DNA from: Hyphomicrobiales bacterium
GTDB lineage: Bacteria; Pseudomonadota; Alphaproteobacteria; Rhizobiales; Beijerinckiaceae
Reading direction: 5' to 3'
Length of the DNA: 13,126 nt
NCBI GenBank assembly: GCA_025363375.1
Contig: JANYDZ010000107.1
Span: forward strand, 1 to 13,126
Shown here: positions 7,201 to 13,120 of the stretch, in pieces
Numbering within the stretch: the first letter of the stretch is position 1
How the letters are laid out: every line of letters starts with the position of its first letter
Program-made: the position numbers and the translations under genes
The notes under the pieces: model-generated
What the model was told of the DNA's origin: nothing
The model's database searches: none
The model's input: only the letters and a program-made list of their open reading frames with translations

Positions 7201-8371
7201 GCAGATCAAACAGACTGATTTGAACAAGAGCTTTTTCCAGAATCCCATCAAGCTCATCACGGGAGCCGGTACTGCGACCTTTGCAGCCGCAAACGACGCC
7301 GGAACAGCGGCGGCTCTCTCGTCCCTGGGCGGTAATTTCGTAACCTATAACTTTCAGGCGCTGGGTGGCGGCGACTGGGGCATCGTCGCCCTCGTCAATA
7401 CCGCCGCGGCGGCGGGTCCGGCCGCACAGATCGCGACATCCATATCGTCGATCAACACCGGATTCTTTCAGAACACCAGTTCTTTCATCAGCGCGCCGCC
7501 GTCGGACGAAGCCAACAAACTGTATGGCGGATTGTGGATACGTCCTTCGGAGGGTTCAAGCACAACAACCAGCACGAGCACGAATTCCAATCCTTTTGCG
7601 CCGCCGACGGCCTCGAAAGTCAAGTTCGACTACGCAGGATATCAACTTGGCGCGGATATCGCCTTTGGCAACGTCGGCAATACCGGCTTCAATGTCCATG
7701 CGGGCCTGACCGCCGGACAAGTTGGCGCAAAGGCGTCCGACCAGATCAACGCCGGCTCAAGCTCGAATTTCGAGGTGCCCTTCTACGGCGTCTATATGGC
7801 CGCGACAGGTCACGGTTTCTTTGTCGATCTGCTGTTGCGTCACGACATCGTGAAAATGAAGATCATCAACACGGCGGCGGGTCTGAACGCGCCCACCTCG
7901 CTGAAGGCCCACGGCGACACCATCTCGCTCTCCGGCGGCTACCGCTTCGACATCAACGGATACTTCATCGAACCTTCGGGAACAATTACTTTATCCCAGC
8001 ATAAGATCGATCCGCTGTCGCTTGGCGGCACAGGAAGCCTTACATTTGCGGCCATGAAGAGCACGCTTGGTCGCATTGGCCTTCGAGCGGGAACCACCGT
8101 CCAGGCCAGCGAATCGCTCGTCCTGCAGCCCTTCGTCGCCCTGAGCCTGTGGCGCGAGTTTTCCGGAAATCTCGGCACGACATTTACCGACCCGCTTAAT
8201 CAGCAGGTCGTGATCAGCACAAGCCGCGTGGGCACGTTCACGCAGCTGAGCGCGGGCATCGCCGGACAATTGGTGAAAGCCCCCGTCATCGGCTTCGTGC
8301 GCGCGGATATGCGCATGGGCACAAACATTTCCGGCTGGGGCGCCACCGCCGGACTGCGTTATTCCTTTTGA
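4268..8371 (+). CDS. Large autotransporter (type Va secretion) with an uncharged repetitive passenger
   Basis: The product has 1367 residues. ATG 4268 is chosen because TGAGGAAG lies just upstream and the protein then opens with a signal peptide of about 38 residues (cut after PASA). Residues 39 to about 1080 are the passenger, rich in Asn, Thr, Ala, Gly and Val, with recurring NAGTxNGG and GGTLNTNT motifs, as expected of a beta-solenoid. Residues 66-880 contain no Asp, Glu, Lys, Arg, His, Cys, Trp or Tyr. Residues from about 1085 to 1367 form the C-terminal translocator barrel: alternating strands beginning KLYGGLW and ending GLRYSF, with the terminal Phe typical of outer-membrane proteins. 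The protein would be exported by Sec, inserted by the BAM complex and expose the passenger on the cell surface. No protease, lipase or adhesin motif was recognised. An adhesive or surface-coat role is inference. Internal duplications are listed separately. Confidence 0.9.
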   Translation: MSVAGKVEFAVDRFSFRGALLLGTALTGVVALPLPASALLTNYTGGNGNWFVAGNWAPSVPTVADIANLTNPGTAGTPAFINAPAAGALTVNINNGNTLNVGGGGQLTVLGTFTNATATANAVNVFGATSAITAATIVNSAGGFSSSGSTITGTTAIFNLGTFSASGAVVSPVINNQAGSFNVTGALTGTGAFNNSAGTALNVSGGSFNGTTTLTNAGTASIAAGQALNATTLVSNLAGGVINNVGALTAPTISNQGALNSTGTVGTLATTTTNAGTVNASGAFAGTINNSGTFNVTGALTGTGAFTNAAGGALNVNGGSFTGIGALVNNATITIGAGNTLSAASVNNAAGATIANSGTLTSAAVIGNAGILNNLGAASIINGGVANSGTLTNAGTLNGGLANTAGTTTNAGTINGGAAVSGGTVTNNNLVVGTVGISGAGTFNNNLTITGAVNNAATFNNNAAGTVSGLLTNTAGASVNAGQLNGGATVTGGTLTSTNIVNGGIINAAAGTVNVQGNTAGTLANLGAFTVTGALNAGAGAINNNGGTFTVNGALTNAGAVTNAAGATLANNALLTATGPVVNNGALNNNAAGTITNGVTNNAGTTTNAGTINGGAIVTGGTLNTNTATSVVNGGLTNTAIVNAAGQINGAIANNAGGAFTVVGNLAGNTFANAAGATLTFNPGSTLIGFTALTNAGTVNGGLVNPTGMTTTNTGTINGGVNVTGGTLNTNTATSVVNGGLTNTAIVNAAGQVNGAIANNAGGVFTVVGNLAGNNAFTNAVGATLTVNAATAFSGLTTLTNNGTVTNNGTLSTTGGTTNTGLLNTNTAASSLNGGLANTGIVNAAGQINGVTANNAGGAFNVVGNLSGNNSLTNAANATLKINTGSTLNGFTSVTNAGTLLPSAAGAVTIVAPTFTNTGTINLQNGSSTDVLTINGKYVGGGVISLDTNLSVPNATQTPTSDKVTILNGAASSGATLVQIKQTDLNKSFFQNPIKLITGAGTATFAAANDAGTAAALSSLGGNFVTYNFQALGGGDWGIVALVNTAAAAGPAAQIATSISSINTGFFQNTSSFISAPPSDEANKLYGGLWIRPSEGSSTTTSTSTNSNPFAPPTASKVKFDYAGYQLGADIAFGNVGNTGFNVHAGLTAGQVGAKASDQINAGSSSNFEVPFYGVYMAATGHGFFVDLLLRHDIVKMKIINTAAGLNAPTSLKAHGDTISLSGGYRFDINGYFIEPSGTITLSQHKIDPLSLGGTGSLTFAAMKSTLGRIGLRAGTTVQASESLVLQPFVALSLWREFSGNLGTTFTDPLNQQVVISTSRVGTFTQLSAGIAGQLVKAPVIGFVRADMRMGTNISGWGATAGLRYSF
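4802..5240 (+). repeat. Diverged internal duplication in the passenger, 339-bp offset
   Basis: The segment at about 4802-4900 recurs at about 5141-5239, both encoding FNVTGALTGTGAF followed by GGSF. The offset is 339 bp (113 codons), so the frame is kept. Synonymous differences throughout suggest it is older than the repeats at 6125-6960. Confidence 0.7.
6125..6960 (+). repeat. Three long passenger repeats with 315-bp and 285-bp offsets
   Basis: Copies begin near 6125, 6440 and 6725, which are spacings of 105 and 95 codons. Copies 1 and 2 are nearly identical over their first 100 or so bases, encoding GGTLNTNTATSVVNGG and then LTNTAIVNAAGQ. Copy 3 keeps the pattern with more changes (LNTNTAASSLNGGL). 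All three continue into a VVGNL(A/S)GN motif. Repeat-mediated length change is a reasonable expectation. Confidence 0.85.
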
Positions 8372-8395
8372 CCCGGAGTGGACATAGAGCGCGCA

Positions 8396-8422
8396 GGGGC
8401 GAGGCCATTGCCGCTTCGCCCC
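8396..8422. terminator. Strong hairpin between convergent autotransporter and substrate-binding protein genes
   Basis: GGGGCGA (8396-8402) pairs perfectly with TCGCCCC (8416-8422), and GGC/GCC can pair further inside. It lies 25 bp after the autotransporter stop and 13 bp from the stop of the convergent gene, so it could serve both. The downstream tracts are only moderately T-rich on the plus strand and poor on the minus strand, so termination may be partial. Confidence 0.5.
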
Positions 8423-8435
8423 GGTTTCCCTTCCC

Positions 8436-9530
8436 CTATTGAAAATACTTTTTCTGCAATTCAATCGATTTCGCGCGCGCCGAGAACATGAATTCCTCGG
8501 TCAGGAAGCGCTGCTCCAGCCCCGCCGATTTCGGCACGATATGGGCGAGGCCCGGCTGCGGCGCGATGTCGGGATGCGCCGGGAAATAGTCCGCCTTTTC
8601 CAGAACCTGCTGCGCCTCTTTCGACAGCAGATAGTCGATGAACAGCATCGCCGCGTGCGGATTTTGCGTGCCCTTCGCCAGCGTCGCGACCGAAGCGTTG
8701 GCGGCCACGGGCTCAAGCGGGCGCGCCGCGACCGAGGCGCCCTTTTGTTGCGAGATGACGGCGTGATGCAGAAAAATGTTGAGCGAGATCAGGCATTCCC
8801 CCGCCATGACCTTGTTGACGACTTCGCGCGGCGAAGCCGTGTAGTTGACGATCTTCTGTTCGGACAATTTGCGCAGATAGGCCTCCGCCCGTTCCTCGCC
8901 GCGCACGAGGCGCATGAAGGTGATGAACATCAACCCGCTGCCGGTCTCCGCGGGGCCCGTCCAGCACATTTTTCCGCGCCATTTGGGCTCAAGCAGATCA
9001 TCGTAGGTTTTCGGCGCGTCGTCGGCCTTGAGGTCGCGCGTATTGTACGCCGCGCCAAAATAGCTGAGCCGCGTCGCCGCCCAGAAACCCTGATTGTCCC
9101 TCAAGTCGCCCGCCCATTCCGCGTTGCCCGGCGTCTTGAACGATTGCAGAACGCCCGCCCGCGCCAGCGGCTGCGAGACGCCGCCGCCCTCGATCACATC
9201 GCCCGTCACCGCGCGCGCCCTTGCCTCGGCGAGCGCCTTGTTGACGAGATCGCGAGAATCCGCGCGCCAGTATTGCGCGTCGATAAAGGGATATTTGCGC
9301 TTGAACGCCTCGGTCACCGGGCGCAACGCCTGATCGTCGATCATCGCCGAGTAGATGGTGAATTTGCCTTCCTTGCGCGCGCCCTCGAGCAATATTTGCC
9401 CGCGGTCGGCGCCCGCGAGGTTCGCGATCTCCGCGACGCTCGCGGCGCGGGCGTTCATCGACGAGGCTTGCGTCAAGGCCGCGACCGCCGCCGCCGCCGC
9501 CAAGCCCGGCGCGCGTCTCATGATTTGCAT
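8436..9530 (-). CDS. ABC transporter substrate-binding protein, iron/FbpA-like extracellular solute-binding family
   Basis: From ATG 9530 the product has 364 residues. An in-frame ATG at 9521 (361 residues) is also possible. The start is an Arg-Arg followed by an Ala-rich hydrophobic segment and a likely cut after residue 29 (NARA). The mature protein begins a type-2 periplasmic binding fold: EGKFTIYSAM strand, then EAFKRKYPFI, and the family hallmark APKTYDDLLEPKWRGKM near residues 172-188, followed by a Gly-Ser ligand-loop region. This pattern is common in FbpA/FutA-like and related binding proteins, but ligand residues cannot be assigned, so iron is not certain. No permease or ATPase gene is adjacent, so it is an orphan in this window. 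It diverges from the GMC oxidoreductase gene with 92 bp between them. The doubled ribosome-binding site is described separately. Confidence 0.85.
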   Translation of the reverse strand: MQIMRRAPGLAAAAAVAALTQASSMNARAASVAEIANLAGADRGQILLEGARKEGKFTIYSAMIDDQALRPVTEAFKRKYPFIDAQYWRADSRDLVNKALAEARARAVTGDVIEGGGVSQPLARAGVLQSFKTPGNAEWAGDLRDNQGFWAATRLSYFGAAYNTRDLKADDAPKTYDDLLEPKWRGKMCWTGPAETGSGLMFITFMRLVRGEERAEAYLRKLSEQKIVNYTASPREVVNKVMAGECLISLNIFLHHAVISQQKGASVAARPLEPVAANASVATLAKGTQNPHAAMLFIDYLLSKEAQQVLEKADYFPAHPDIAPQPGLAHIVPKSAGLEQRFLTEEFMFSARAKSIELQKKYFQ

Positions 9531-9544
9531 CGCTTCCCCCGCAT
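9518..9544 (-). CDS. Possible 8-codon leader ORF overlapping the substrate-binding protein start
   Basis: A minus-strand ATG at 9544 is preceded by the same GGGGGAAGCG sequence that precedes the main start at 9530. It encodes MRGKRCKS and stops with TGA at 9520-9518. That stop overlaps the in-frame ATG at 9521 as ATGA, the classic arrangement for translational coupling. It is out of frame with the substrate-binding protein. It may be an accident of the 14-bp duplication. Translation is not shown. Confidence 0.35.
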   Translation of the reverse strand: MRGKRCKS

Positions 9545-9554
9545 CGCTTCCCCC
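9527..9554. repeat. 14-bp exact tandem duplication of ribosome-binding site plus start codon
   Basis: gcatcgcttccccc occurs twice, at 9527-9540 and 9541-9554. On the minus strand each unit is a purine-rich Shine-Dalgarno-like tract followed five bases later by ATG, so the translation-initiation unit of the substrate-binding protein gene is duplicated. Confidence 0.95.
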
Positions 9555-9556
9555 GT

Positions 9557-9586
9557 TTGCCAGCGACGCGCCGCGCGCGCTACAAA
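9557..9586 (+). promoter_or_regulatory. Putative promoter for the GMC oxidoreductase gene
   Basis: TTGCCA (9557-9562, five of six consensus bases) and TACAAA (9581-9586, four of six) are spaced by 18 bp. The leader would be about 30 nt. No equally good pair was found on the minus strand for the divergent gene. Confidence 0.45.
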
Positions 9587-9622
9587 CCCGGCATCGCGAA
9601 TTAAACACACGTCGGGGCGGGC

Positions 9623-11245
9623 ATGCAAAAGGGCTACGACTACGTCATCGTCGGCGGCGGCTCGGCGGGCTGCGTCGTCGCCAACCGCCTCTCCGCCAAT
9701 CCCGCCGTTGAAGTGCTGCTGATCGAAGCGGGACAACGCGACTGGAATCCGCTCATCCGCGTGCCGCTCATGGCGGCCTGGTTTCTGGCGCATCGCTTTC
9801 ACAACTGGTCCTACGCGACCGAACCCGAACCGCGTCTCGCCAACCGCCGCATCGACTGGCCGCGCGGCCGCGTGCTCGGCGGCTCCTCCGCCATCAACGG
9901 CATGGTTTACACGCGGGGCAACACCCAAGACTATGATCATTGGGCGCAACTGGGCCTGCGCGAATGGTCCTACGACAAGGTGCTGCCGTTCTTCAAGCGC
10001 TCGGAGAACTTTGCCGAAGGCGGCGATGATTTTCACGGCGCCGCCGGCGAACTCCCGGTGACCCGGCCGGACACGCCGCATCATCTCTACGATTCCTTCG
10101 TGCAGGCGGGCGCGCAGGCCGGCTTTCCCCTCAATCGGGATTTCAACGGCAAGCAACAGGAAGGTTTTGGCCGCTACCACTTTACGATCCGCAACGGCGA
10201 ACGCTGGAGCGCGGCGCGCTCCTTCATCGATCCCGCGCGCGCGCGCAAAAACCTGCATGTGCTGACCAACGCGCATCTGCTGCGCGTGACCGTTGAAAAC
10301 GGGCGCGCGACCGGCGTTGAACTCAAGGTCGGCGGGGAGAAGCGGACCATCGAGGCCAAAGGCGAAATCGTGCTCTCCTGCGGCGCCGTCGGCTCGCCGA
10401 CCGCGCTGATGCTTTCGGGCGTCGGCCCCGCCGATCACCTGGCGGTCCACGGCGTCAAGACAATCGTCGACCGCCCCGCGGTCGGCTCCAATTTGCAGGA
10501 TCATCTCACCGTGCGCGTGCTGCACGCCAGCAAGCAGCCGGATGCGTTGTTCGACGCGCGCCGCTTCGACCGCGCCGCATTCAACGTCTTGCGCGCGGTC
10601 GCGACAAAGAGCGGCCCGGCCGCTTCGTTCCCGCTCGAAGGCGGCGCCTTCCTGCGCTCGCGCCCGGAGGTCGAGGCGCCTGATCTGCAAATTCACTTCT
10701 TTCCCGGCGTGCCCGTCACGCGCGGCGTGCGTCATCCCCTCCAGAAGTCCCTGCCCGACACCTACGACGGCTACGGCTTCTGCGGCACCATCTGCCAGCT
10801 GCGCCCGGAAAGCCGCGGCGAAATCCGCCTGCGCGGCGCCGACCCCTTCGCGCCGCCCGTCATCCGCGCCAATTATCTTTTCGCGCAGGCGGATCGCGAC
10901 ACCCTGCGCGCGGGCGTCAAAATTCTGCGCGACGTCCTCAATCAGAAAGCCTTCGCGCACATGAATTCGCTGGAAGTCGCTCCGGGCCCGGCGCTCACGA
11001 GCGACGCCCAACTCGACGAGTTCATCGCGAAAAACGCCGGCACCGTCTATCATCCCGTCGGCACCTGCCGCATGGGCGTCGATCCCGACTCCGTCGTCGA
11101 CGGGCAATTGCGCGTGCGCGGCGTGGAAGGCCTGCGCGTCGCCGACGCCTCGATCATGCCGACGCTCGTCAGTTCCAACACCAACGCGCCCACGATCATG
11201 ATCGGGGAGAAGGCGGCGGACATGATGTTACGCGCGGCGGGTTGA
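9623..11245 (+). CDS. GMC-family FAD-dependent oxidoreductase (alcohol/choline dehydrogenase-like)
   Basis: The product has 540 residues, a normal length for the family. A purine-rich GGGGCGGG stands just before ATG 9623. The FAD-binding loop VIVGGGSAG is at residues 8-16, GMC signature 1 (RGRVLGGSSAINGMVYTRG) at 81-99, and signature 2 around 248-269 (GEIVLSCGAVGSPT then LSGVGP). The C-terminal domain has the conserved YHPVGTCRMG with proposed catalytic base His477, and SSNTNAPT with Asn521 as its partner. Family members oxidise alcohols, choline or polyethylene glycol and pass electrons to oxygen or a carrier. Substrate is not predictable here. No betaine aldehyde dehydrogenase or betI is nearby, so calling it betA is not justified. 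No signal peptide is seen, so it is likely cytoplasmic or membrane-attached. It ends 17 bp before a palindromic element. Confidence 0.9.
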   Translation: MQKGYDYVIVGGGSAGCVVANRLSANPAVEVLLIEAGQRDWNPLIRVPLMAAWFLAHRFHNWSYATEPEPRLANRRIDWPRGRVLGGSSAINGMVYTRGNTQDYDHWAQLGLREWSYDKVLPFFKRSENFAEGGDDFHGAAGELPVTRPDTPHHLYDSFVQAGAQAGFPLNRDFNGKQQEGFGRYHFTIRNGERWSAARSFIDPARARKNLHVLTNAHLLRVTVENGRATGVELKVGGEKRTIEAKGEIVLSCGAVGSPTALMLSGVGPADHLAVHGVKTIVDRPAVGSNLQDHLTVRVLHASKQPDALFDARRFDRAAFNVLRAVATKSGPAASFPLEGGAFLRSRPEVEAPDLQIHFFPGVPVTRGVRHPLQKSLPDTYDGYGFCGTICQLRPESRGEIRLRGADPFAPPVIRANYLFAQADRDTLRAGVKILRDVLNQKAFAHMNSLEVAPGPALTSDAQLDEFIAKNAGTVYHPVGTCRMGVDPDSVVDGQLRVRGVEGLRVADASIMPTLVSSNTNAPTIMIGEKAADMMLRAAG

Positions 11246-11262
11246 GCCTGGGAGAAAATCAA

Positions 11263-11424
11263 GCAGACTGTGCGAAAACTCCCGGTGCAAAATCAAATCC
11301 GCCGAAAATAGCCGTCCGGAGCACCATCTTTCGAGCTTTTCGATCTTCTGATCGGCCAGAGGCCTCGAAATTTCAATGATGTTTTTCGGCGGCGACAGTG
11401 TTTCGGAGTTTTCTCACGGTCTGC
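11263..11424. mobile_element. MITE-like palindromic element (no coding capacity)
   Basis: The ends 11264-11283 and 11404-11423 are imperfect inverted repeats, pairing CAGACTGTGCGAAAACTCC against GGAGTTTTCTCACGGTCTG with two mismatches, and the flanking 11263/11424 bases also pair. Two further nested arms pair: CCGCCGAAAA (11299-11308) with TTTTCGGCGG (11383-11392), and TTTCGAG (11329-11335) with CTCGAAA (11364-11370). The whole 162 bp could fold into one long broken stem. No target-site duplication is evident. It may be a MITE, an IS end-remnant or a large RNA hairpin acting as terminator. The element family was not recognised. Confidence 0.5.
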
Positions 11425-11434
11425 GCGAATTTCG

Positions 11435-11464
11435 AAAAAATACGTGTGCGTCCAATCCTCACAC
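11435..11464 (-). terminator. Weak terminator after the Rap1a/Tai-like gene
   Basis: On the minus strand, directly at the stop codon, GTGTG and CACAC (plus 11460-11464 and 11444-11448) can form a five-base-pair stem, followed two bases later by a six-T run (plus A-run 11435-11440). The stem is short, so efficiency is doubtful. Confidence 0.35.
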
Positions 11465-11877
11465 TATTTCATGGCCTTAAGGCCTGAAGCAACGCGCGAC
11501 GCATTTATGTAATCGTAACAAATACTTCTCAAAGCAAGATTAAGCATAAAATATGCTGATAATTGCCTTTTATCTTTATTTATTTCATAAAATTTATCAA
11601 TCATATTCACCATATCGTTAATCGACAATTGAAATTCCGCTAAACAGACATGAATTCCTTCTCGGTTGGCCTCGTGATAGAGATCAGGGCCTTTGGCGTG
11701 GCCTGCGAGCATATCCATTGCTCCCGTCACGTAGCCTTGCCGGATTGAGATCGAATATTTTTGCCAGTATTCGTATCCGTCATAGCCCTGCGCCAACGCT
11801 GGCCCCGATATCGCCATAACGATTGCAGAAGCAAGAAGCTCCCTCCGTAAGGCGGGCAAAAGCTCTTGAATTCGCAT
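11464..11877 (-). CDS. Small exported protein resembling the Rap1a/Tai immunity family
   Basis: The product has 137 residues. ATG 11877 is chosen because GGAG lies six bases upstream; the ATG at 11889 overlaps that site. Residues 1-29 are a signal peptide cut after ALA. The mature part is about 108 residues and predicted helical, with QGYVTGAMDML (47-57), HVCLAEFQL containing Cys78, a helix, NKDKRQLSAYFML (100-112), and LRSICY with Cys120. The order 'GYxxGxxD, then Cys, then a helix, then a second Cys near the end' matches my recollection of Rap1a/Tai proteins, periplasmic immunity factors against peptidoglycan amidase toxins of type VI secretion. No toxin gene is next to it, so it could be an orphan immunity gene or a housekeeping relative. 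Codon and base use are foreign: 11521-11640 is about 26% GC by hand count, far below its neighbours. Existence of the gene is firm; the family call is moderate. Confidence 0.75.
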   Translation of the reverse strand: MRIQELLPALRRELLASAIVMAISGPALAQGYDGYEYWQKYSISIRQGYVTGAMDMLAGHAKGPDLYHEANREGIHVCLAEFQLSINDMVNMIDKFYEINKDKRQLSAYFMLNLALRSICYDYINASRVASGLKAMK

Positions 11878-11902
11878 GGGTGTCTCCATTCGGCATCACA
11901 AT

Positions 11903-11918
11903 AATATTAGTTAATATT
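11903..11918. promoter_or_regulatory. AT-only dyad overlapping the promoter of the Rap1a/Tai-like gene
   Basis: AATATTA (11903-11909) and TAATATT (11912-11918) are perfect seven-base inverted arms around GT. The right arm overlaps the proposed -10 box, so a protein bound here would block transcription. AT-rich sites of this kind are typical targets of xenogeneic silencers, but none can be named from this sequence. Confidence 0.4.
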
Positions 11919-11941
11919 AATTGTCATCAAATCGCAGTCAA
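11914..11941 (-). promoter_or_regulatory. Sigma70-like promoter for the Rap1a/Tai-like gene
   Basis: On the minus strand TTGACT (plus 11936-11941, five of six consensus bases) is followed after 16 bp by TAATAT (plus 11914-11919, four of six). Transcription would begin near 11907, giving a leader of about 30 nt. The promoter lies entirely between the IS element and the gene, so the insertion did not remove it. Confidence 0.6.
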
Positions 11942-11983
11942 CCCAATTTTGTTTAAAAATTTTGTTAAAAAAAATTATATATA

Positions 11984-13120
11984 CCCCGCTCACGTCAAAA
12001 CCCGAAAACCTCTCGGATCGATGACGCGAAAATTGTCGCTGACCGAATCGCGGAATTCCCGCCAGCGCCTGGGGACGGTTTCGCGCAGGAACTCCAACAC
12101 GGTTTCGGCGAATTCCCGATACGTGGCGTGACATTTGTTGTGCGTCAGATGTCTGTGCATGACGCCCCACAGCCGCTCGATCGGGTTCAGATGCGGGCAA
12201 TAGGCGGGAATGAAACGCAGCGCGATCCGCCGCTCCGGCCGCGCCAGCCATTCCCGCACGAGAACGGCGTGATGATAGCGCGCGTTGTCGAGAAAGACGT
12301 GGATCCTCGCCGTCGAGGGATACATCGCCTCGATCTTTTCCAGCAGACGGATCGTCGAGGCCGCGTCGACCGTTTCCACGTCGATCATCGCGGTCCGGCC
12401 GCTCTCGAGATCGACCGCGCCGTGGACATTGAGGCGTTGGCGACCGCTGGTCTGCTCGATGGCCAGATGTTCGCCCGCCGCCGCCCAGCAGCCGGCCGGA
12501 CGCGCCGCGTGCGTGGGATGCACGGCGTCCATGAACAGCACCGCCTCGTCGAGGTCGAGCCCGTTCAGAAGCGTCTCATAGCCGTCGATGAAGGTTTTCT
12601 GCCTGACCGCGTCGAGCTTGCGGCCGATCGCCTCCGGCTTGCTGTATTCGAGTCCGAGCCGGTGCAGAAGGGCGACGAGCCCCGAACGGCTCTCGTAGAC
12701 GACGCCGAACGCCGTCTCGACATGGGCGCCGATCTGGCGCGTCGAGCGCGGCAGCGTCCTCGCCACCCACGCGATCAGCGCTTCTTCCTGCGCCGTCGTC
12801 AAAAGCGACGCGCCGCCGCCGCTCCTGAAGCGCGTCAGGCCTTCCAGTCCGTCTTCCTGAAACAGCGAATGCCAGCCCCGGATCGTGTCGTCGTCGAGAA
12901 ACAGCGCGGCCGCGACCTTTTCACAGCTCCAGCCGTCATCCAGAAGAACCAGGGCATTCGCGCGCCGCGCCAGCCGATGCGCCGCCGAACCGTCGCGCGC
13001 CAGCGCGATCAGGTCGGCGCGATCCTCGGGTGAAAGGTAACCGGCGCGAATCATCCGCCCGAGACGAATCCGAAATCACGATCCTGACAAGCGATTTTTC
13101 GCCTTATCGATGAGTCAGGG
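11984..13120 (-). mobile_element. Complete IS630-family insertion sequence flanked by TA
   Basis: The element is about 1137 bp. Its left end reads CCCCGCTCACG, and its right end read inward on the minus strand is CCCTGACTCATCG, an imperfect inverted repeat. TA dinucleotides at 11982-11983 and 13121-13122 flank both ends, as expected of the TA target duplication made by IS630/Tc1-mariner transposition. It encodes one intact transposase whose stop codon lies within the left terminal repeat. The right end is four bases from the window edge, so the flank there cannot be examined. Confidence 0.85.
11990..13054 (-). CDS. IS630-family DDE transposase
   Basis: The 354-residue product is full length for the family and uninterrupted. 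Residues 1-75 contain helix-turn-helix DNA-binding segments (WSCEKVAAALFLDDDTIRGW), followed by a second winged-helix region to about 135 that includes RSTRQIGAHVE. The RNase-H-like catalytic core has Asp176 in FMDAVHPTH, Asp256 in HVFLDNARYHH and Glu293 in PHLNPIERLWG, the IS630 DDE signature. It cuts and pastes the element at TA sites. The start at 13054 has only a G-rich tract just before it. It reads toward the Rap1a/Tai-like gene, so read-through could add to that gene's transcription. It appears active by sequence. Confidence 0.95.
   Translation of the reverse strand: MIRAGYLSPEDRADLIALARDGSAAHRLARRANALVLLDDGWSCEKVAAALFLDDDTIRGWHSLFQEDGLEGLTRFRSGGGASLLTTAQEEALIAWVARTLPRSTRQIGAHVETAFGVVYESRSGLVALLHRLGLEYSKPEAIGRKLDAVRQKTFIDGYETLLNGLDLDEAVLFMDAVHPTHAARPAGCWAAAGEHLAIEQTSGRQRLNVHGAVDLESGRTAMIDVETVDAASTIRLLEKIEAMYPSTARIHVFLDNARYHHAVLVREWLARPERRIALRFIPAYCPHLNPIERLWGVMHRHLTHNKCHATYREFAETVLEFLRETVPRRWREFRDSVSDNFRVIDPRGFRVLT

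Larger units (their letters stand above)
11890..11983. other. Very AT-rich upstream region of the Rap1a/Tai-like gene, cut by the IS630 end
   Basis: Bases 11901-11980 contain only 14 G or C by hand count (about 18%). The stretch carries a good minus-strand promoter and a dyad, listed separately, and ends in the TA at 11982-11983 used by the insertion sequence. No small gene is seen in it. Confidence 0.8.

Noticed and set aside
8436..9530. Tat signal peptide on the substrate-binding protein
   Set aside because: Arg-Arg is present but is followed by Ala-Pro-Gly, not the usual hydrophobic/Lys pattern of a twin-arginine motif. Sec export is simpler.
8439..9722. 427-codon plus-strand frame opposite the substrate-binding protein
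   Set aside because: Arg-rich shadow product with no domain. The minus strand encodes a recognisable binding protein.
9518..11107. 529-codon minus-strand frame opposite the GMC oxidoreductase
   Set aside because: The plus-strand product has all GMC signatures. The antisense product is an Arg/Ala/Gly-rich shadow, although its last eight codons coincide with the leader ORF reported separately.
9623..11245. Naming the GMC gene betA (choline dehydrogenase)
   Set aside because: Family signatures are shared by many alcohol oxidases and no betaine genes are nearby.
12128..13033. Plus-strand frame opposite the IS630 transposase
   Set aside because: Shadow of the DDE transposase. It is Arg-rich with no motif.
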